This document shows positions 38,002 to 48,257 of a stretch of DNA of 64,000 bases, in pieces. The notes under the pieces were generated by a model that was not told where the DNA came from, did not search any database, and saw nothing but the letters and a program-made list of their open reading frames with translations. How positions within the stretch are numbered: the stretch's first letter is position 1; each line of letters starts with the position of its first letter. The stretch covers positions 48,227-112,226 of the forward strand of contig NZ_CAAAJC010000010.1 in the NCBI RefSeq assembly GCF_900640175.1. Direction: 5' to 3'. The DNA is from Legionella sp. W10-070 (GTDB lineage Bacteria; Pseudomonadota; Gammaproteobacteria; Legionellales; Legionellaceae). Made by a program: the position numbers and the translations under genes.

Positions 38002-39429
38002 TTGAAGTTTAGACCATTAAGAATTTTTAGATTAATCCTTTTAATATCAATAAGTTATCTTTTTTATGCTTCTGCATATTCTCACCTGGCCCCTAACGTA
38101 TGGGATGTCTTGCGTAGCCAGTTCAATCTGAATCACGAAGTAACCCAACCCGAGGTTCAAAACCAAATCCGCTGGATTGTTTCCCACCCGAGTTATTTAC
38201 AGGAGTTAGCTCGCGCCGAACCTTATATTTATCATATTGTGACTGCAATCAGAAAAAGAAAACTTCCAGGGGAACTTGCCCTTATCCCTATGATTGAAAG
38301 CGCTTATGATCCCTTTGCCTATTCTGGTGCCGGCGCTGCAGGGCTTTGGCAGCTCATGCCAGGAACAGGAAGTGAGCTGGGATTAAAACAAGACTGGTGG
38401 TTCGACGGGCGCCGCAGTATCACTCCCTCAACTGCCGCTGCACTTAGTTATCTAACCTATCTCAATAAATATTTTAAGGGAAACTGGATTCTCGCTATTG
38501 CTGCCTATGATTCGGGAGAAGGAACTGTGTCCCGTGCCATAAAAAATAGCCGGCAGTCATCTCGTAATATTCGCTTCTGGTCACTACCCTTGCCTAATGA
38601 AACACGGGCTTATATTCCCAGATTACTAGCACTTGCAGAAGTAATTAAGTACCCTCAACGCTATAAAGTCACCCTACCGGATATTCCCCATGTTCCCTAT
38701 TTTGAGGAAGTTAACATTGGCAGCCAGATTGATTTAAACCATGCAGCTAAACTTGCAGGCATTTCCTATAAAGAAATAATCAAATTAAATCCTGGCTATA
38801 ACCGCTGGACAACAGCTCCTTATAAACCCTTCAAACTCCTGATACCTGCTGATAAAGTAGCACACTTCAGCCGTAATTTAGCCAATATGCCGACTGATAA
38901 GCGCGTAAGCTGGACTCGTTATCAGGTTCGTCAGGGAGATGATTTAACTACTATTGCCCGTAAATTCTTTACCACCGTAAAATTACTTAAAGAATTAAAT
39001 CAATTAAAATCAGATAAATTAAAAAAAGGACTATATCTTTTAATACCGAGCAGTAAAAACACGACCGTCAAACCTGTTGAGCAACCGCCAACACCTGCAG
39101 CAAATCAAGCTGCAAATACCAGAAGTTATAAAGTCATACATATTATTCAAGCAAACGATGACTACCCTTTACTGGAAAAAAGATACAACGTTTCATCTGC
39201 AAATATTCGTCAGTGGAATAAATTGACTGATGCCGAACCATTAAAAGCCGGCCAACAATTAATAATATGGAAGCAGGCGATTCAATATCAAACTTACACG
39301 GTTAAAGCAGGCGACACATTAAGCGGCATTGCCAAGCGCAATCAGACAAAAGTGTCTGTATTGACCAAGCTAAACCCTAATATCAGCAGAAATCTACTTA
39401 AACCAGGTCAGGAACTGGTCATAGGATAG
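38002..39429 (+). CDS. mltD: membrane-bound lytic transglycosylase D-like with LysM domains
   Basis: Cleaves peptidoglycan between MurNAc and GlcNAc. The 475-residue frame has no early ATG and starts at TTG 38002, giving an N-terminal hydrophobic segment (LRIFRLILLISISYLFYASA) without a lipobox cysteine, unlike E. coli MltD. The SLT domain has catalytic Glu99 (IPMIESAYDP) and GAAGLWQLMPGTG. LysM domains follow (about 312-353, one degenerate about 380-420, and about 430-475, e.g. YTVKAGDTLSGIAKRN). Confidence 0.9.
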   Translation: MKFRPLRIFRLILLISISYLFYASAYSHLAPNVWDVLRSQFNLNHEVTQPEVQNQIRWIVSHPSYLQELARAEPYIYHIVTAIRKRKLPGELALIPMIESAYDPFAYSGAGAAGLWQLMPGTGSELGLKQDWWFDGRRSITPSTAAALSYLTYLNKYFKGNWILAIAAYDSGEGTVSRAIKNSRQSSRNIRFWSLPLPNETRAYIPRLLALAEVIKYPQRYKVTLPDIPHVPYFEEVNIGSQIDLNHAAKLAGISYKEIIKLNPGYNRWTTAPYKPFKLLIPADKVAHFSRNLANMPTDKRVSWTRYQVRQGDDLTTIARKFFTTVKLLKELNQLKSDKLKKGLYLLIPSSKNTTVKPVEQPPTPAANQAANTRSYKVIHIIQANDDYPLLEKRYNVSSANIRQWNKLTDAEPLKAGQQLIIWKQAIQYQTYTVKAGDTLSGIAKRNQTKVSVLTKLNPNISRNLLKPGQELVIG

Positions 39430-39517
39430 GCCGGCAGGTAGTAAATCAAGCTAAATTGTCTCTTATGTCGGCATTACTGATAAATTAATGCTTGCATCAG
39501 AAATTAAAATCATGTGA

Positions 39518-39541
39518 TATACTTAATGAAGTATTAAGGAT
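39518..39541 (+). promoter_or_regulatory. -10 element overlapping a PmrA-box-like tandem before yciB-pmrAB
   Basis: TATACT (39518-39523) overlaps the tandem CTTAATGAA-GT-ATTAAGGAT (39522-39541). Its two TTAA cores are 11 bases apart, as in the Legionella PmrA box recalled as cTTAATatT-N2-cTTAATatT. The position, overlapping the -10, would fit repression or autoregulation better than activation. Confidence 0.4.
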
Positions 39542-39552
39542 TACCTAAGGTT

Positions 39553-40113
39553 ATGAAACTACTCTTTGATTTTTTCCCTGTTTTACTTTTTTTCATCAGC
39601 TATAAATTGTTTGGCATTTTTAATGCTACTGCCGTAGCTATGGTTGCCTCACTTATTCAAGTAACCGCTTATCGGCTTAAGCATCAGCGTTATGAAAAAA
39701 TTCACTTGATAAGTTTAGCAATTATTTTTATTTTAGGCGGAGCCACACTATTCTTTCATAATCCCTGGTTTATAAAATGGAAACCCACAGGCATTTATTG
39801 GTTAACCTCGATGGTACTTTTCATCTCTGCCTTTGTAGGTAAGAAGCCTTTAATCCAAAAGATGATGGATGGGAATATTAGTTTACCATCCAGAATCTGG
39901 TATCGTTTAAATTATGCCTGGGCTTTGTTTTTTATTTTAATGGGTGGTGCTAATCTTTATGTGGCTTATTTTTATAGCACAGATATTTGGGTTAACTTTA
40001 AATTATTTGGTGGTGCTGGCTTTACCCTGGTTTTTGTCTTTTTACAAGCCATTTACCTGACAAGACATTTGGTAGAAAAAGACATTGAAGAGCCTTCAAG
40101 CGATTCACCTTAA
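39553..40113 (+). CDS. yciB: inner-membrane septation protein A family (YciB/IspZ)
   Basis: The 186 residues form five or six membrane helices. The family signature is visible: [21 protein letters not shown] at the N-terminus, [13 protein letters not shown], and [29 protein letters not shown]. YciB is linked to cell envelope growth and septation; its mechanism is not settled. It precedes pmrA by 19 bases on the same strand and may be co-transcribed with it. Confidence 0.92.
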   Translation: MKLLFDFFPVLLFFISYKLFGIFNATAVAMVASLIQVTAYRLKHQRYEKIHLISLAIIFILGGATLFFHNPWFIKWKPTGIYWLTSMVLFISAFVGKKPLIQKMMDGNISLPSRIWYRLNYAWALFFILMGGANLYVAYFYSTDIWVNFKLFGGAGFTLVFVFLQAIYLTRHLVEKDIEEPSSDSP

Positions 40114-40132
40114 ATAACTGTTAGGAGCAAGA

Positions 40133-40801
40133 ATGCGACTACTATTGGTTGAAGATGATGAATTACTTGGTGATGCTGTTAAAGCAGGCCTCACTCAATT
40201 CGGCTATATTGTTGACTGGCTGAAAGATGGTGAGGCAGCTCGAGCCGCTGTTAAATCCGAGTCTTTTGAACTGATTATTCTCGATCTGGGTTTGCCAAAG
40301 CTCTCAGGTCTTGGCTTTCTTCAATCTATCCGTCATGACGGAAATGCGACACCCGTTATTATTCTGACGGCTCGTGAAAGTGTTGAAGACAGAGTAAAAG
40401 GGCTGGATAGCGGCGCTGATGATTACCTGACCAAGCCCTTTGACTTGAATGAATTGAGCGCAAGGGTGCGGGCGTTAGTAAGACGCTCCCAAGGACGAGC
40501 AGATTCTACTTTACAATATCGGAATATTACGCTGGATCCGGCTGCACACTCTGTATACGTTGATGATGTTATAGTTAATGTACCTCGGCGAGAATTTTCT
40601 TTATTACAAAAATTACTTGAGAATAGTGGTCAGGTATTGTCACGTGAGCAACTCATGCAAAGCATTTATGGTTGGGATGAAGATGTAGACTCTAACGCAT
40701 TGGAAGTTCATATTCATAACTTACGTAAGAAACTAAATGCCAATTTTATTCGGACCATTCGTGGTGTTGGATACATGGTAGAAAAAAATGAGAGCAATTA
40801 G
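40133..40801 (+). CDS. pmrA: response regulator PmrA, OmpR family
   Basis: The 222 residues have an N-terminal receiver domain with the acidic pair Asp8/Asp9, phospho-acceptor Asp51 (LIILDLGLPKLSG) and the conserved LTKPFD lysine, then a winged-helix DNA-binding domain (about 125-220, ending RTIRGVGYMVEK). In Legionella PmrA activates many Dot/Icm effector and structural genes, which supports the name by synteny and similarity. A ribosome site AGGAG lies 7 bases before the ATG. pmrB follows 5 bases after the stop. Confidence 0.88.
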   Translation: MRLLLVEDDELLGDAVKAGLTQFGYIVDWLKDGEAARAAVKSESFELIILDLGLPKLSGLGFLQSIRHDGNATPVIILTARESVEDRVKGLDSGADDYLTKPFDLNELSARVRALVRRSQGRADSTLQYRNITLDPAAHSVYVDDVIVNVPRREFSLLQKLLENSGQVLSREQLMQSIYGWDEDVDSNALEVHIHNLRKKLNANFIRTIRGVGYMVEKNESN

Positions 40802-40806
40802 ATATT

Positions 40807-42231
40807 GTGAAGTCTTCCATCCGCAAGTTTTTGTTAATAAATTTACTATTGGCAATTACCATAACAACTACTCTAACCGCAATAGGTAATTATTATCTGG
40901 ATCAAAAGGATATTCAGGAACATCTTGATACTTTAATGGCAATTTCTGCCCTCTCTTATCAGGCTTTATTAGGAGATGATCTTCATGATAGGCCCATTGG
41001 TAAAATTCAAGATGCATTGGAAGTTATTCCACAAAAAATTGATAATTATTACCAACAACGCTTTTTAAATGATCTGCCTCCAAAAAACTACCTGGATAAA
41101 TTTAATTTTCAAGTCTGGACTAATGGCGGCAAACTCCTCCTTCATTCTCCAACTGCACCCAAAATTCCCCTGACAGCTGAAGTAGATGGTTTCAGTGACA
41201 AAATAGTGGCGGATAAAAAATGGCGTGTATTTACAACTTATAACGAGCAGGCTGGCATACGAACCGTATTAGCGGAACGGTATGACACGCGCAATGAATT
41301 AGGGCATCGCATTGCTCAGGACGACTTATACATCATGCTGCTGACATTCCCTTTATCAGGATTGCTGATTTGGATTATTATCGGCAGAGGTTTGGATAGC
41401 CTTGATCGTGTAGCCCAGGAAGTAGCAAATCGCGCACCAACGCATTTAGAACCTGTTGATTTGCAGGAAGTGCCTGAGGAAATTAAACCTGTTATCGACG
41501 AATTAAACAAATTGTTTTATCGTCTTAAAGAAGGATTTGAACGGGAAAAACGATTTGCAGCAGATGCTGCCCATGAATTGCGCACCCCTCTTGCAGCACT
41601 CAAGGCACAAGCCCAGGTGGCCTTAAATACAAATGATGTTGAGGAAAAAAACCTGGCGCTACAAAAATTAATTGCGAGTGTTAATCGCAGCACACATATC
41701 ATACAACAACTGCTTACAATGAGTAAGCTAGTCCCTGAAGCAACCAGTATTAATGATATTGATGAAGTCAATCTGGTCAAAATAACGCGTGAAGTCTTGG
41801 CAATGTTGGCACCTGGGGCAGTAGAAAAGAAAATTGAACTTGAATTCGAGTCAGATGAATACCTGCCTAATTTTTCCGGCAACCCAACAGCAATTGGCAT
41901 CCTTATCCGTAATCTGGTAGACAATGCAATCCGCTATTGCAAGGAGAACGGCAAGGTCTTAGTCCGAGTTTATACTCGAAATCAGGAATTAATCCTGGAA
42001 GTAAGCGACAACGGACCTGGTATTCCAGGTGAGTTGCAAGGGAGAGTTTTTGAACGATTTTTCCGCGTTTTGGGCAACAAAAGCCCAGGAAGTGGCTTGG
42101 GATTAGCCATAGTTCGGCAAATCACCGACCTTCATGGCGGAAGGGTAGAGCTTGGCTCACCGGCTGAAGGAACAGGTCTGGTTGTACGAGTATATTTCCC
42201 CTGCGAACAAATTTTAACGATTAGCAAGTAA
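40807..42231 (+). CDS. pmrB: sensor histidine kinase PmrB
   Basis: The 474 residues start at GTG. Transmembrane helices lie at about 9-27 and 174-194 around a periplasmic sensor domain of about 145 residues, followed by HAMP. The HisKA His256 (DAAHELRTPLAAL) comes next, then an ATPase domain with N box (NLVDNAIRYC), G1 (DNGPGIPG) and G2 (GSGLGLAIV) boxes. It is the partner of pmrA. The gene ends in an 18-base convergent overlap with ruvA. Confidence 0.9.
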   Translation: MKSSIRKFLLINLLLAITITTTLTAIGNYYLDQKDIQEHLDTLMAISALSYQALLGDDLHDRPIGKIQDALEVIPQKIDNYYQQRFLNDLPPKNYLDKFNFQVWTNGGKLLLHSPTAPKIPLTAEVDGFSDKIVADKKWRVFTTYNEQAGIRTVLAERYDTRNELGHRIAQDDLYIMLLTFPLSGLLIWIIIGRGLDSLDRVAQEVANRAPTHLEPVDLQEVPEEIKPVIDELNKLFYRLKEGFEREKRFAADAAHELRTPLAALKAQAQVALNTNDVEEKNLALQKLIASVNRSTHIIQQLLTMSKLVPEATSINDIDEVNLVKITREVLAMLAPGAVEKKIELEFESDEYLPNFSGNPTAIGILIRNLVDNAIRYCKENGKVLVRVYTRNQELILEVSDNGPGIPGELQGRVFERFFRVLGNKSPGSGLGLAIVRQITDLHGGRVELGSPAEGTGLVVRVYFPCEQILTISK

Positions 42232-42810
42232 CTGCAACGCTTCTCGAATAAGTTGCTCACAACTTTTATTCACAACCTCTATCTTTTTAACCGCTCTCAT
42301 GGCTTCCGGTTGTTTATATCCTAATGCTACCAGAGCGCTGATGGCTTCCTCTTGTTCCCGTAGGTTGCCTTGCGGTAGCGAATTGACAACATCAGTAGTT
42401 GAACATTGCTTTAGACTATCTTTCATTTCAATAACCAACCGCTCGGCAGTCTTTTTACCTATCCCCGGTAATTTGGTTAAAAATAATATGTTTTGCTGAT
42501 TAATGCATTGAATAAATTCCTCTGGTGTCACACTGGAAAGAATGGCCATAGCCAGCTTCGGCCCTACACCATTTACTTTGACTAATGCCCTGAATAAGGC
42601 CCGCTCCTGCTTGTCAAGAAAACCATACAATAATAAGGCGTCCTCACGCACTACAGTATGAATATGCAAACTAATAATACCTTGATGAGACTCAAGCTGA
42701 AAAAAAGTCTGTAGTGATGTCTCCACATCATAACCTACGCCATTAACATCAACCACCAGCTTACCCGGTTGATGCCTGTCCATAACTTGTCCACGCAACC
42801 AGCCAATCAT
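42214..42810 (-). CDS. ruvA: Holliday junction DNA helicase subunit RuvA
   Basis: RuvA binds four-way junctions and loads RuvB. The 198 residues contain the OB-fold opening ([11 protein letters not shown]), the tandem helix-hairpin-helix region ([31 protein letters not shown]), and a C-terminal RuvB-binding domain (about 148-198, [21 protein letters not shown]). It overlaps the ruvC stop by 4 bases. ruvB is not in the window downstream, as pmrB converges here. Confidence 0.96.
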   Translation of the reverse strand: MIGWLRGQVMDRHQPGKLVVDVNGVGYDVETSLQTFFQLESHQGIISLHIHTVVREDALLLYGFLDKQERALFRALVKVNGVGPKLAMAILSSVTPEEFIQCINQQNILFLTKLPGIGKKTAERLVIEMKDSLKQCSTTDVVNSLPQGNLREQEEAISALVALGYKQPEAMRAVKKIEVVNKSCEQLIREALQLLANR

Positions 42811-43292
42811 CTTTTATATCCCCTGAAACGCCGCATATGACTATGGCAAATGGCAATCGCTAAAGCATCTGCCGCATCGCTTTGAGGCGCCTTGTTTAAA
42901 AGAAGTAGTTTTACTACCATGTGCTTTACCTGTTCTTTTTCAGCAGCACCGTAACCAACCACCGCTTGCTTGACTTCACGAGCAGAATACTCACTGATCT
43001 CCACCCTGTGAGAGGCAGCAGCCACCATGGCGACCCCTCTTGCATGCCCTAATTTTAAAGCCGCATTTGGGTTTTGATGTAAAAAAACCTGCTCTATGGC
43101 AACCTGTTCCGGAGTATATTCATCCATTAACCGACAGACCCCATCAAAGATCTCAAGCAATCGCTGGCTTAACCCACCTTCAGAAGTTCGAATACAACCA
43201 CTATCAACATATTGAATTTTATTTTTATCTTCCTTAATGATCCCATACCCCGTAATACGCGATCCGGGATCAATTCCTAAAATAATACTCAT
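42807..43292 (-). CDS. ruvC: crossover junction endodeoxyribonuclease RuvC
   Basis: RuvC resolves Holliday junctions. The 161 residues (E. coli has 173) keep the four acidic sites: Asp7 ([13 protein letters not shown]), Glu66-Glu68 region ([11 protein letters not shown]) and the pair near the end ([13 protein letters not shown]). The ATG shares one base with the yebC stop (TGATG), so translation is coupled. Confidence 0.95.
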   Translation of the reverse strand: MSIILGIDPGSRITGYGIIKEDKNKIQYVDSGCIRTSEGGLSQRLLEIFDGVCRLMDEYTPEQVAIEQVFLHQNPNAALKLGHARGVAMVAAASHRVEISEYSAREVKQAVVGYGAAEKEQVKHMVVKLLLLNKAPQSDAADALAIAICHSHMRRFRGYKR

Positions 43293-44032
43293 CAGGCAAG
43301 TTCAAAAAAAGATTCAGGGTATTCTGCGTTACTATGAACTTCTTGTACGTCGTCTAAATCTTCCAACATATCAATCAGTTTTAATAGGCTCTCAGCAGAT
43401 TCCTTATCTAGAGGCACAGTAGTTTGGGCATGCATAGTCAGTTGGGATTGTTCAATTTGATAACCTGCCTCCTGTAATGCAGCCAGTACCAGATTATAAT
43501 TATCTGCTGTGGTAATGATTTCCACCTGACCATTGTCTACCCCTACATCCTCTGCTCCTGCCTCTATGGCAGTTTCCATTGCCTGCTCTTCGGGTTGGCC
43601 AGCTGCCAGTAAAATTTCCCCTTGCTTGTTAAAAAGATAAGCGACCGAACCATCTGTGCCTAAATTTCCACCATGCTTCGTAAAAGCATGCCTCACATCA
43701 GAAACAGTGCGGTTTTTATTATCTGATAAGCAATCAACCAGGACGGCCACTCCACCAGGCCCATAACCCTCATAGCGCATCTCCATCATGTTAGCCCCCT
43801 CTAAACCACCGACACCACGTTTGATTGCATTATCAATTGTATCGCGTTTCATGTTGGCTTTAAGCGCCTTACTAATCGCATCTCTTAGTCTTGAATTGGA
43901 GGATTCCTCGGCTCCTCCCATCCTTGCTGCGACTGAAATTTCACGAATTAATTTGGTAAATATTTTCCCACGCTTGGCATCTTGCGCACCTTTACGGAAA
44001 CGAATGTTAGCCCATTTGCTATGTCCAGCCAT
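43292..44032 (-). CDS. yebC: YebC/PmpR family DNA-binding regulatory protein
   Basis: The 246 residues carry the family start [21 protein letters not shown] and [22 protein letters not shown]. YebC-type proteins act as transcription regulators in some bacteria and as translation factors in others. The yebC-ruvC-ruvA order is conserved in many gammaproteobacteria. GAGGG lies 7 bases before the ATG. Confidence 0.95.
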   Translation of the reverse strand: MAGHSKWANIRFRKGAQDAKRGKIFTKLIREISVAARMGGAEESSNSRLRDAISKALKANMKRDTIDNAIKRGVGGLEGANMMEMRYEGYGPGGVAVLVDCLSDNKNRTVSDVRHAFTKHGGNLGTDGSVAYLFNKQGEILLAAGQPEEQAMETAIEAGAEDVGVDNGQVEIITTADNYNLVLAALQEAGYQIEQSQLTMHAQTTVPLDKESAESLLKLIDMLEDLDDVQEVHSNAEYPESFFELA

Positions 44033-44136
44033 AAAACACCCTCAAAAAATTGTCTAATACATTAGGAATTAATTATACATCTTCAACAAAACATTGTATT
44101 TATCAATCTCGACATTTCTTGGTTTTTCAAGCTATT

Positions 44137-44284
44137 CTAGGTTCTGTGCACTTATCTCTAGATTGAGTCAAAAAGCCTTGATTGGCGAGCACCGAAACGG
44201 AGCATACATAGAAGTATGTGAGCATCAGAGCGCAGAAAATCAAGGCTTTTTGGCCAAGATAGCAGATAAGTGCACAGAACCTAG
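44137..44284. repeat. 148-bp nested palindrome, MITE-like
   Basis: Perfect 21-bp terminal inverted repeats (44137-44157 and 44264-44284, starting CTAGGTTCTGTGCACTTATC) enclose a second perfect 15-bp inverted repeat (44169-44183 and 44238-44252, CAAAAAGCCTTGATT). A smaller dyad GCATACATA-gaa-GTATGTGAGC lies at the centre. There is no gene inside. It lies in the divergent yebC-hmgA gap, ending 13 bases before the hmgA ribosome site, so it probably shapes hmgA transcription or translation. Confidence 0.8.
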
Positions 44285-44311
44285 TCACATTCATTCTGGA
44301 GGGAGACAATA

Positions 44312-45562
44312 GTGTTAGCAGGATTCGGGAACTACCATCAAAGTGAAGCTATCTCTGGCGCATTACCCAAAAAACAAAACTCGCCACAGCAATGTCCATT
44401 GGGTCTATATGCTGAACAACTCAGCGGAAGTGCATTTACCCGGCCAAGGCATCTAAATTTCCATAGCTGGCTCTATCGAATACTGCCATCAGTCGTCCAT
44501 GAAGATTATAAGCTTTATGAAAAAACGTGGGCTTTAGCCTATGCAGACAAACAACCACCCAATCCCATGCGCTGGGCTCCTTTACCAGCTCCCTCCGGCA
44601 AGACAGACTTTGTTGATGGCTTATTTCATTTGGCAGGCAATTCATTATCCAATGCCTATATTTATCAATGCAATCAATCGATGTACAAGCGCTATTTTAG
44701 TAACAGTGATGGGGAAATGCTGTTTGTTCCTTACCTGGGAGAGCTTAGCCTACATACAGAATTCGGACATCTTTCAGTATCTCCTGGTAAAATTGCGGTG
44801 ATTCCAAGGGGAGTAAAATTTAAAGTTGATTTAGAATCACCCCATGCTTGTGGCTACCTCTGTGAGAATATGGGAGCGTCTTTTAATTTGCCACAATTAG
44901 GCCCCATTGGCTCAAATGGCTTAGCCAATCCGCGTCATTTCCTTTATCCGCAAGCTGCTTACGAAGACAAAGAGCAAGACGTTCTGTTAATCTGCAAGTA
45001 TCAACATACGCTATGGGAAGCAGGCTCCAGGCACTCCCCTCTTAATGTAGTAGCATGGCATGGTAATTATGCGCCCTACAGCTATGATCTCTCCTTGTTT
45101 AATACAATCAATACAGTAAGTTTTGATCATCCTGATCCCTCCATATTTACAGTTCTAACCTCTGAGAGTAATACTCCAGGAGTAGCCAACCTTGATTTCG
45201 TAATTTTTCCTCCCCGTTGGATGGTAGCAGAGCATACCTTCAGACCCCCTTACTTTCATCAAAATATTATGAGTGAGCTAATGGGACTCATTAAGGGTGA
45301 GTACGATGCCAAGAAAGAAGGTTTCCTGCCTGGTGGAACCAGCATCCATAACTGCATGACAGCGCATGGGCCGGACGATAAGTCTTATCGGGATGTCATT
45401 AATGAAGAACTGAAACCAACCCGCTACCAGGAAACATTGGCATTCATGTTTGAAGCAAGAGAAACCTGGTTGGTTAGTGAGCAGGCATTCAATCATCCTG
45501 CCAGAGAATTAACTTATTCAGAGTGCTGGCAAAATTTGCCGCTTACTTTTAAGAAAGCTTAA
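44312..45562 (+). CDS. hmgA: homogentisate 1,2-dioxygenase
   Basis: Opens the ring of homogentisate in tyrosine breakdown using Fe(II). The 416 residues contain [23 protein letters not shown], the metal-site region [19 protein letters not shown], and the later histidine in [12 protein letters not shown]. It starts at GTG with GGAGGGAG 7 bases upstream. In Legionella this enzyme competes with pyomelanin formation from homogentisate. Other tyrosine pathway genes are not next to it. Confidence 0.95.
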   Translation: MLAGFGNYHQSEAISGALPKKQNSPQQCPLGLYAEQLSGSAFTRPRHLNFHSWLYRILPSVVHEDYKLYEKTWALAYADKQPPNPMRWAPLPAPSGKTDFVDGLFHLAGNSLSNAYIYQCNQSMYKRYFSNSDGEMLFVPYLGELSLHTEFGHLSVSPGKIAVIPRGVKFKVDLESPHACGYLCENMGASFNLPQLGPIGSNGLANPRHFLYPQAAYEDKEQDVLLICKYQHTLWEAGSRHSPLNVVAWHGNYAPYSYDLSLFNTINTVSFDHPDPSIFTVLTSESNTPGVANLDFVIFPPRWMVAEHTFRPPYFHQNIMSELMGLIKGEYDAKKEGFLPGGTSIHNCMTAHGPDDKSYRDVINEELKPTRYQETLAFMFEARETWLVSEQAFNHPARELTYSECWQNLPLTFKKA

Positions 45563-45762
45563 AAAGGGGCCTATTTTCCATCCAATCAGTATTTTCATCA
45601 GCCCAGTGATCTGCTAATTTTATAATTGCTTGAGATAATAATCTCGAAATATTTTGCTATAAATTAGACAGTAATAACGACCCCTTCGTGTCGAATTAGT
45701 GGTACCTTGGAGCAGGAATGACCATGTTTATTCTCATGTGCAAAGTTAAGGAATAATAGAAG

Positions 45763-46272
45763 ATGGCGTTAGTTTATTGTAAGTTGATAATTGCTGTTGT
45801 ACTTGGTTCTTATTCTCTATCTGGAAATTCAACCAATGACATAGGAAGTCTTGAGTCTCTTAAATCCCAATGTATAAACCGATGGATGGAGAAAATCAAT
45901 AAGAGTAAGGATATTGCAAGTTATCAAAACCTTGGCGAGAAATATTGTGAATGCATGCAAGCTCAATCGCCAGAGGACAAAACTTCAGACAAAGACAGTA
46001 CACTCTGTCTTTCTCAAACATTGCTTCAGGATATCATGGCCTCGATAGAAAACGAAATTGGTCTGGATAAAGCAACAGAAGAAGATATTAGTGCTTATTG
46101 TGAAGATAGAACACGTCTTATTTCACCACAAACCGACAGCAACTCCAATACTACAAACTATTGTACCTGCGTTAAGCCAAAATTATTGAACCTGATAGCA
46201 AAAGCAGAAAGCATGTCTGAACAACACTATGACAATCAAATTAACAAAATTGCTGCTACCTGCTCTTTCTAA
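45763..46272 (+). CDS. Cys-containing secreted protein of unknown function
   Basis: The 169 residues begin with a hydrophobic leader (LIIAVVLGSYSLSG). The mature part has cysteines in a repeating pattern (SQCINRW, KYCECMQAQ, TLCLSQ, AYCEDR, NYCTCV, ATCSF). The two CxC motifs and outer cysteines suggest two similar helical halves held by disulfides. No family is recognised. A 16-base dyad (TTGAGATAATAATCTCGA, around 45629-45646) lies about 120 bases upstream and could be part of its promoter. Confidence 0.7.
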   Translation: MALVYCKLIIAVVLGSYSLSGNSTNDIGSLESLKSQCINRWMEKINKSKDIASYQNLGEKYCECMQAQSPEDKTSDKDSTLCLSQTLLQDIMASIENEIGLDKATEEDISAYCEDRTRLISPQTDSNSNTTNYCTCVKPKLLNLIAKAESMSEQHYDNQINKIAATCSF

Positions 46273-46373
46273 TGAAGCCAGGAATAAGCCGTCAATCATA
46301 ACATATTAACTTAAAAATCGAGTAAATTTTGTATTAGCCGAAAAAGCAAACCCAATCCAGGGTGTGTCTTCAT

Positions 46374-47384
46374 TTAAAATAAATCTTCCTGACTTAAACC
46401 CACTTTTTCCAAAAGACCTCTTAGCGTTTTTAACGCTTCGACTTGTATTTGTCTGACTCGTTCACGGGTTAAATTAATTTCTTTCCCCACATCTTCAAGA
46501 GTAGCTTTTTCAAATCCTCTTAAGCCAAAACGTCTTGCAATAACCTGCTGCTGATTCTCAGTAAGTTTGTCCAATAAAGATTCGATATGGGTACGTAAAT
46601 TTTCATCGGTCAGAAGTTCAGCAGGATTCATGCTGTTTTCATCAGCAATTGTATCTAATAATGATTTATTCTCATCGTAACCAATCGGCGTGTCTACTGA
46701 CGTAACCTTATCGTTTAGACCAAGAAGCTTTTCTACATCTTCCAGAGGCTTGTCAACCATTTCAGCAATTTCTTCTGCCGATGGCTCATGATCGAGTTTC
46801 TGCGTTAATTGACGTGCTGCGCGCAAATATACATTCAGCTCTTTCACCACATGAATTGGCAGCCGTATAGTCCGCGTCTGGTTCATAATAGCTCTTTCTA
46901 TTGTTTGCCTAATCCACCATGTCGCATACGTTGAAAAACGAAATCCTCTGTCAGGATCAAACTTCTCAACAGATTTCATCAAACCCAAGTTTCCTTCTTC
47001 AATAAGATCAAGCAATGGCAAACCTCGGTTAAGATAACGACGTGCTATTTTAACCACCAGGCGTAAATTAGACTCGATCATTTTTTTGCGAGCAGCAGTA
47101 TTCCCCTTAAGTGCCAGCTTAGCGTAATGAACTTCTTCCTCAGCTGATAGCAATGGAGAAAAACCGATTTCACTCAAATAGATTTGCGTTGCATCCATGA
47201 CCTTGGCAGCTTGTCGCCCTCGCTGAAAGCTGGGAAACGCGTCCTCATCACTAAAATCAGGCTCTGTATCTGCCGAATCATCAGCAGTGCTTTCTTCTTC
47301 AAGAAATAATGCTTCGTCCGTAGATTCTTCCCAGTTCTCCGAGAGCTCATCTACTTTTATTGATTCATCATTTGGTTGCATCAT
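46374..47384 (-). CDS. rpoS: RNA polymerase sigma factor RpoS
   Basis: Stationary-phase sigma factor; in Legionella it shapes the switch to the transmissive phase. I start at ATG 47384 ([14 protein letters not shown]) because GGTGGTG lies 1-7 bases upstream and this matches the known N-terminus. The 336 residues show region 1.2 ([22 protein letters not shown]), region 2 ([18 protein letters not shown] and [16 protein letters not shown]), region 3 and region 4.2 ([20 protein letters not shown]). nlpD lies 73 bases upstream, and rpoS promoters within nlpD are common. Confidence 0.95.
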   Translation of the reverse strand: MMQPNDESIKVDELSENWEESTDEALFLEEESTADDSADTEPDFSDEDAFPSFQRGRQAAKVMDATQIYLSEIGFSPLLSAEEEVHYAKLALKGNTAARKKMIESNLRLVVKIARRYLNRGLPLLDLIEEGNLGLMKSVEKFDPDRGFRFSTYATWWIRQTIERAIMNQTRTIRLPIHVVKELNVYLRAARQLTQKLDHEPSAEEIAEMVDKPLEDVEKLLGLNDKVTSVDTPIGYDENKSLLDTIADENSMNPAELLTDENLRTHIESLLDKLTENQQQVIARRFGLRGFEKATLEDVGKEINLTRERVRQIQVEALKTLRGLLEKVGLSQEDLF

Positions 47385-47457
47385 ATCACCACCTATGTGT
47401 TTATCTATATAAGAAAAAAACACCAATTATTTGGTCTCTTTGCAACATCAGCCAGAA

Positions 47458-48204
47458 TCAACCCCTTAAGTAACCCAGGGGATCAACCGGTTTTCCAGCT
47501 TTTCTAATCTCAAAATGAACTCCCCAAAACCGTCTATCAATAACTCCCATCTCTGCAATTACTTCTCCAGCCTTAATTTTTTGGCCTTCAGTTACCAAAT
47601 TACGCAGATTATTGCCGTAGGCTGTAAGCATTTGATTCCCATGTTTGATAATAATCAAATTGCCATAACCTAATAAACCATTTCCTGAATAAGCCACAAC
47701 TCCGCCAGATGCTGCACGAATTTTCTCACCTTTTTTACCAGCAATATCTATGCCTTTTTTACCTTGTTGTGGAAAAAATCCAGTTGCTATCCGACCTTTT
47801 ACAGGCCAAAGCCAGGCATGATTACCAGATGATGATCCCAATGTCCTATAATATGGCGTTTTAGACTCCCGTTTTTTGATTATAGTACTTTTTACTGTAT
47901 GCCGAGTTGCAGCTGGCCGAGTCTGCTTAAGAGGTCTGGTTTCGTGAAGAGCAGCGTTTAGCCTTATTACTTGCCCTATTCTCAAAGCATAAGGGCTTCG
48001 TAAGTGATTATAGATAGCAAGTTGCCTGTAATCCTTATCATAGCGGAAAGCAACGGCATACAGTGTTTCACCACGACGTACGACATGAGTAGCAGGATTG
48101 GTCACTTGAGGTTGCCATTTTAGCTCGACAACTGGTGCCAAATCAGTTCTCGATTGACATCCGGCAAGGAAAAATAGGATTATTAACACCCAAAGCCTGA
48201 GCAT
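47458..48204 (-). CDS. nlpD: NlpD-like lipoprotein with LysM and M23 domains
   Basis: The 248 residues begin with a lipoprotein signal (LFFLAGCQS, lipidated Cys16), then a LysM domain (about 40-85, HVVRRGETLYAVAFRYDKDY), a linker and a degenerate M23 peptidase domain (about 130-248, GIDIAGKKGEKIRAASGGVV). The active HxxxD and HxH histidines of M23 appear changed (GIDIAG in place of the first His motif), as in NlpD that activates amidase AmiC rather than cutting itself. It lies between surE and rpoS. Confidence 0.92.
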   Translation of the reverse strand: MLRLWVLIILFFLAGCQSRTDLAPVVELKWQPQVTNPATHVVRRGETLYAVAFRYDKDYRQLAIYNHLRSPYALRIGQVIRLNAALHETRPLKQTRPAATRHTVKSTIIKKRESKTPYYRTLGSSSGNHAWLWPVKGRIATGFFPQQGKKGIDIAGKKGEKIRAASGGVVAYSGNGLLGYGNLIIIKHGNQMLTAYGNNLRNLVTEGQKIKAGEVIAEMGVIDRRFWGVHFEIRKAGKPVDPLGYLRG

Positions 48205-48257
48205 AGTTAGTCTCGGATAATCTGCTTATTTTAGTTATCAGCGCAGGGAAACCTTCA

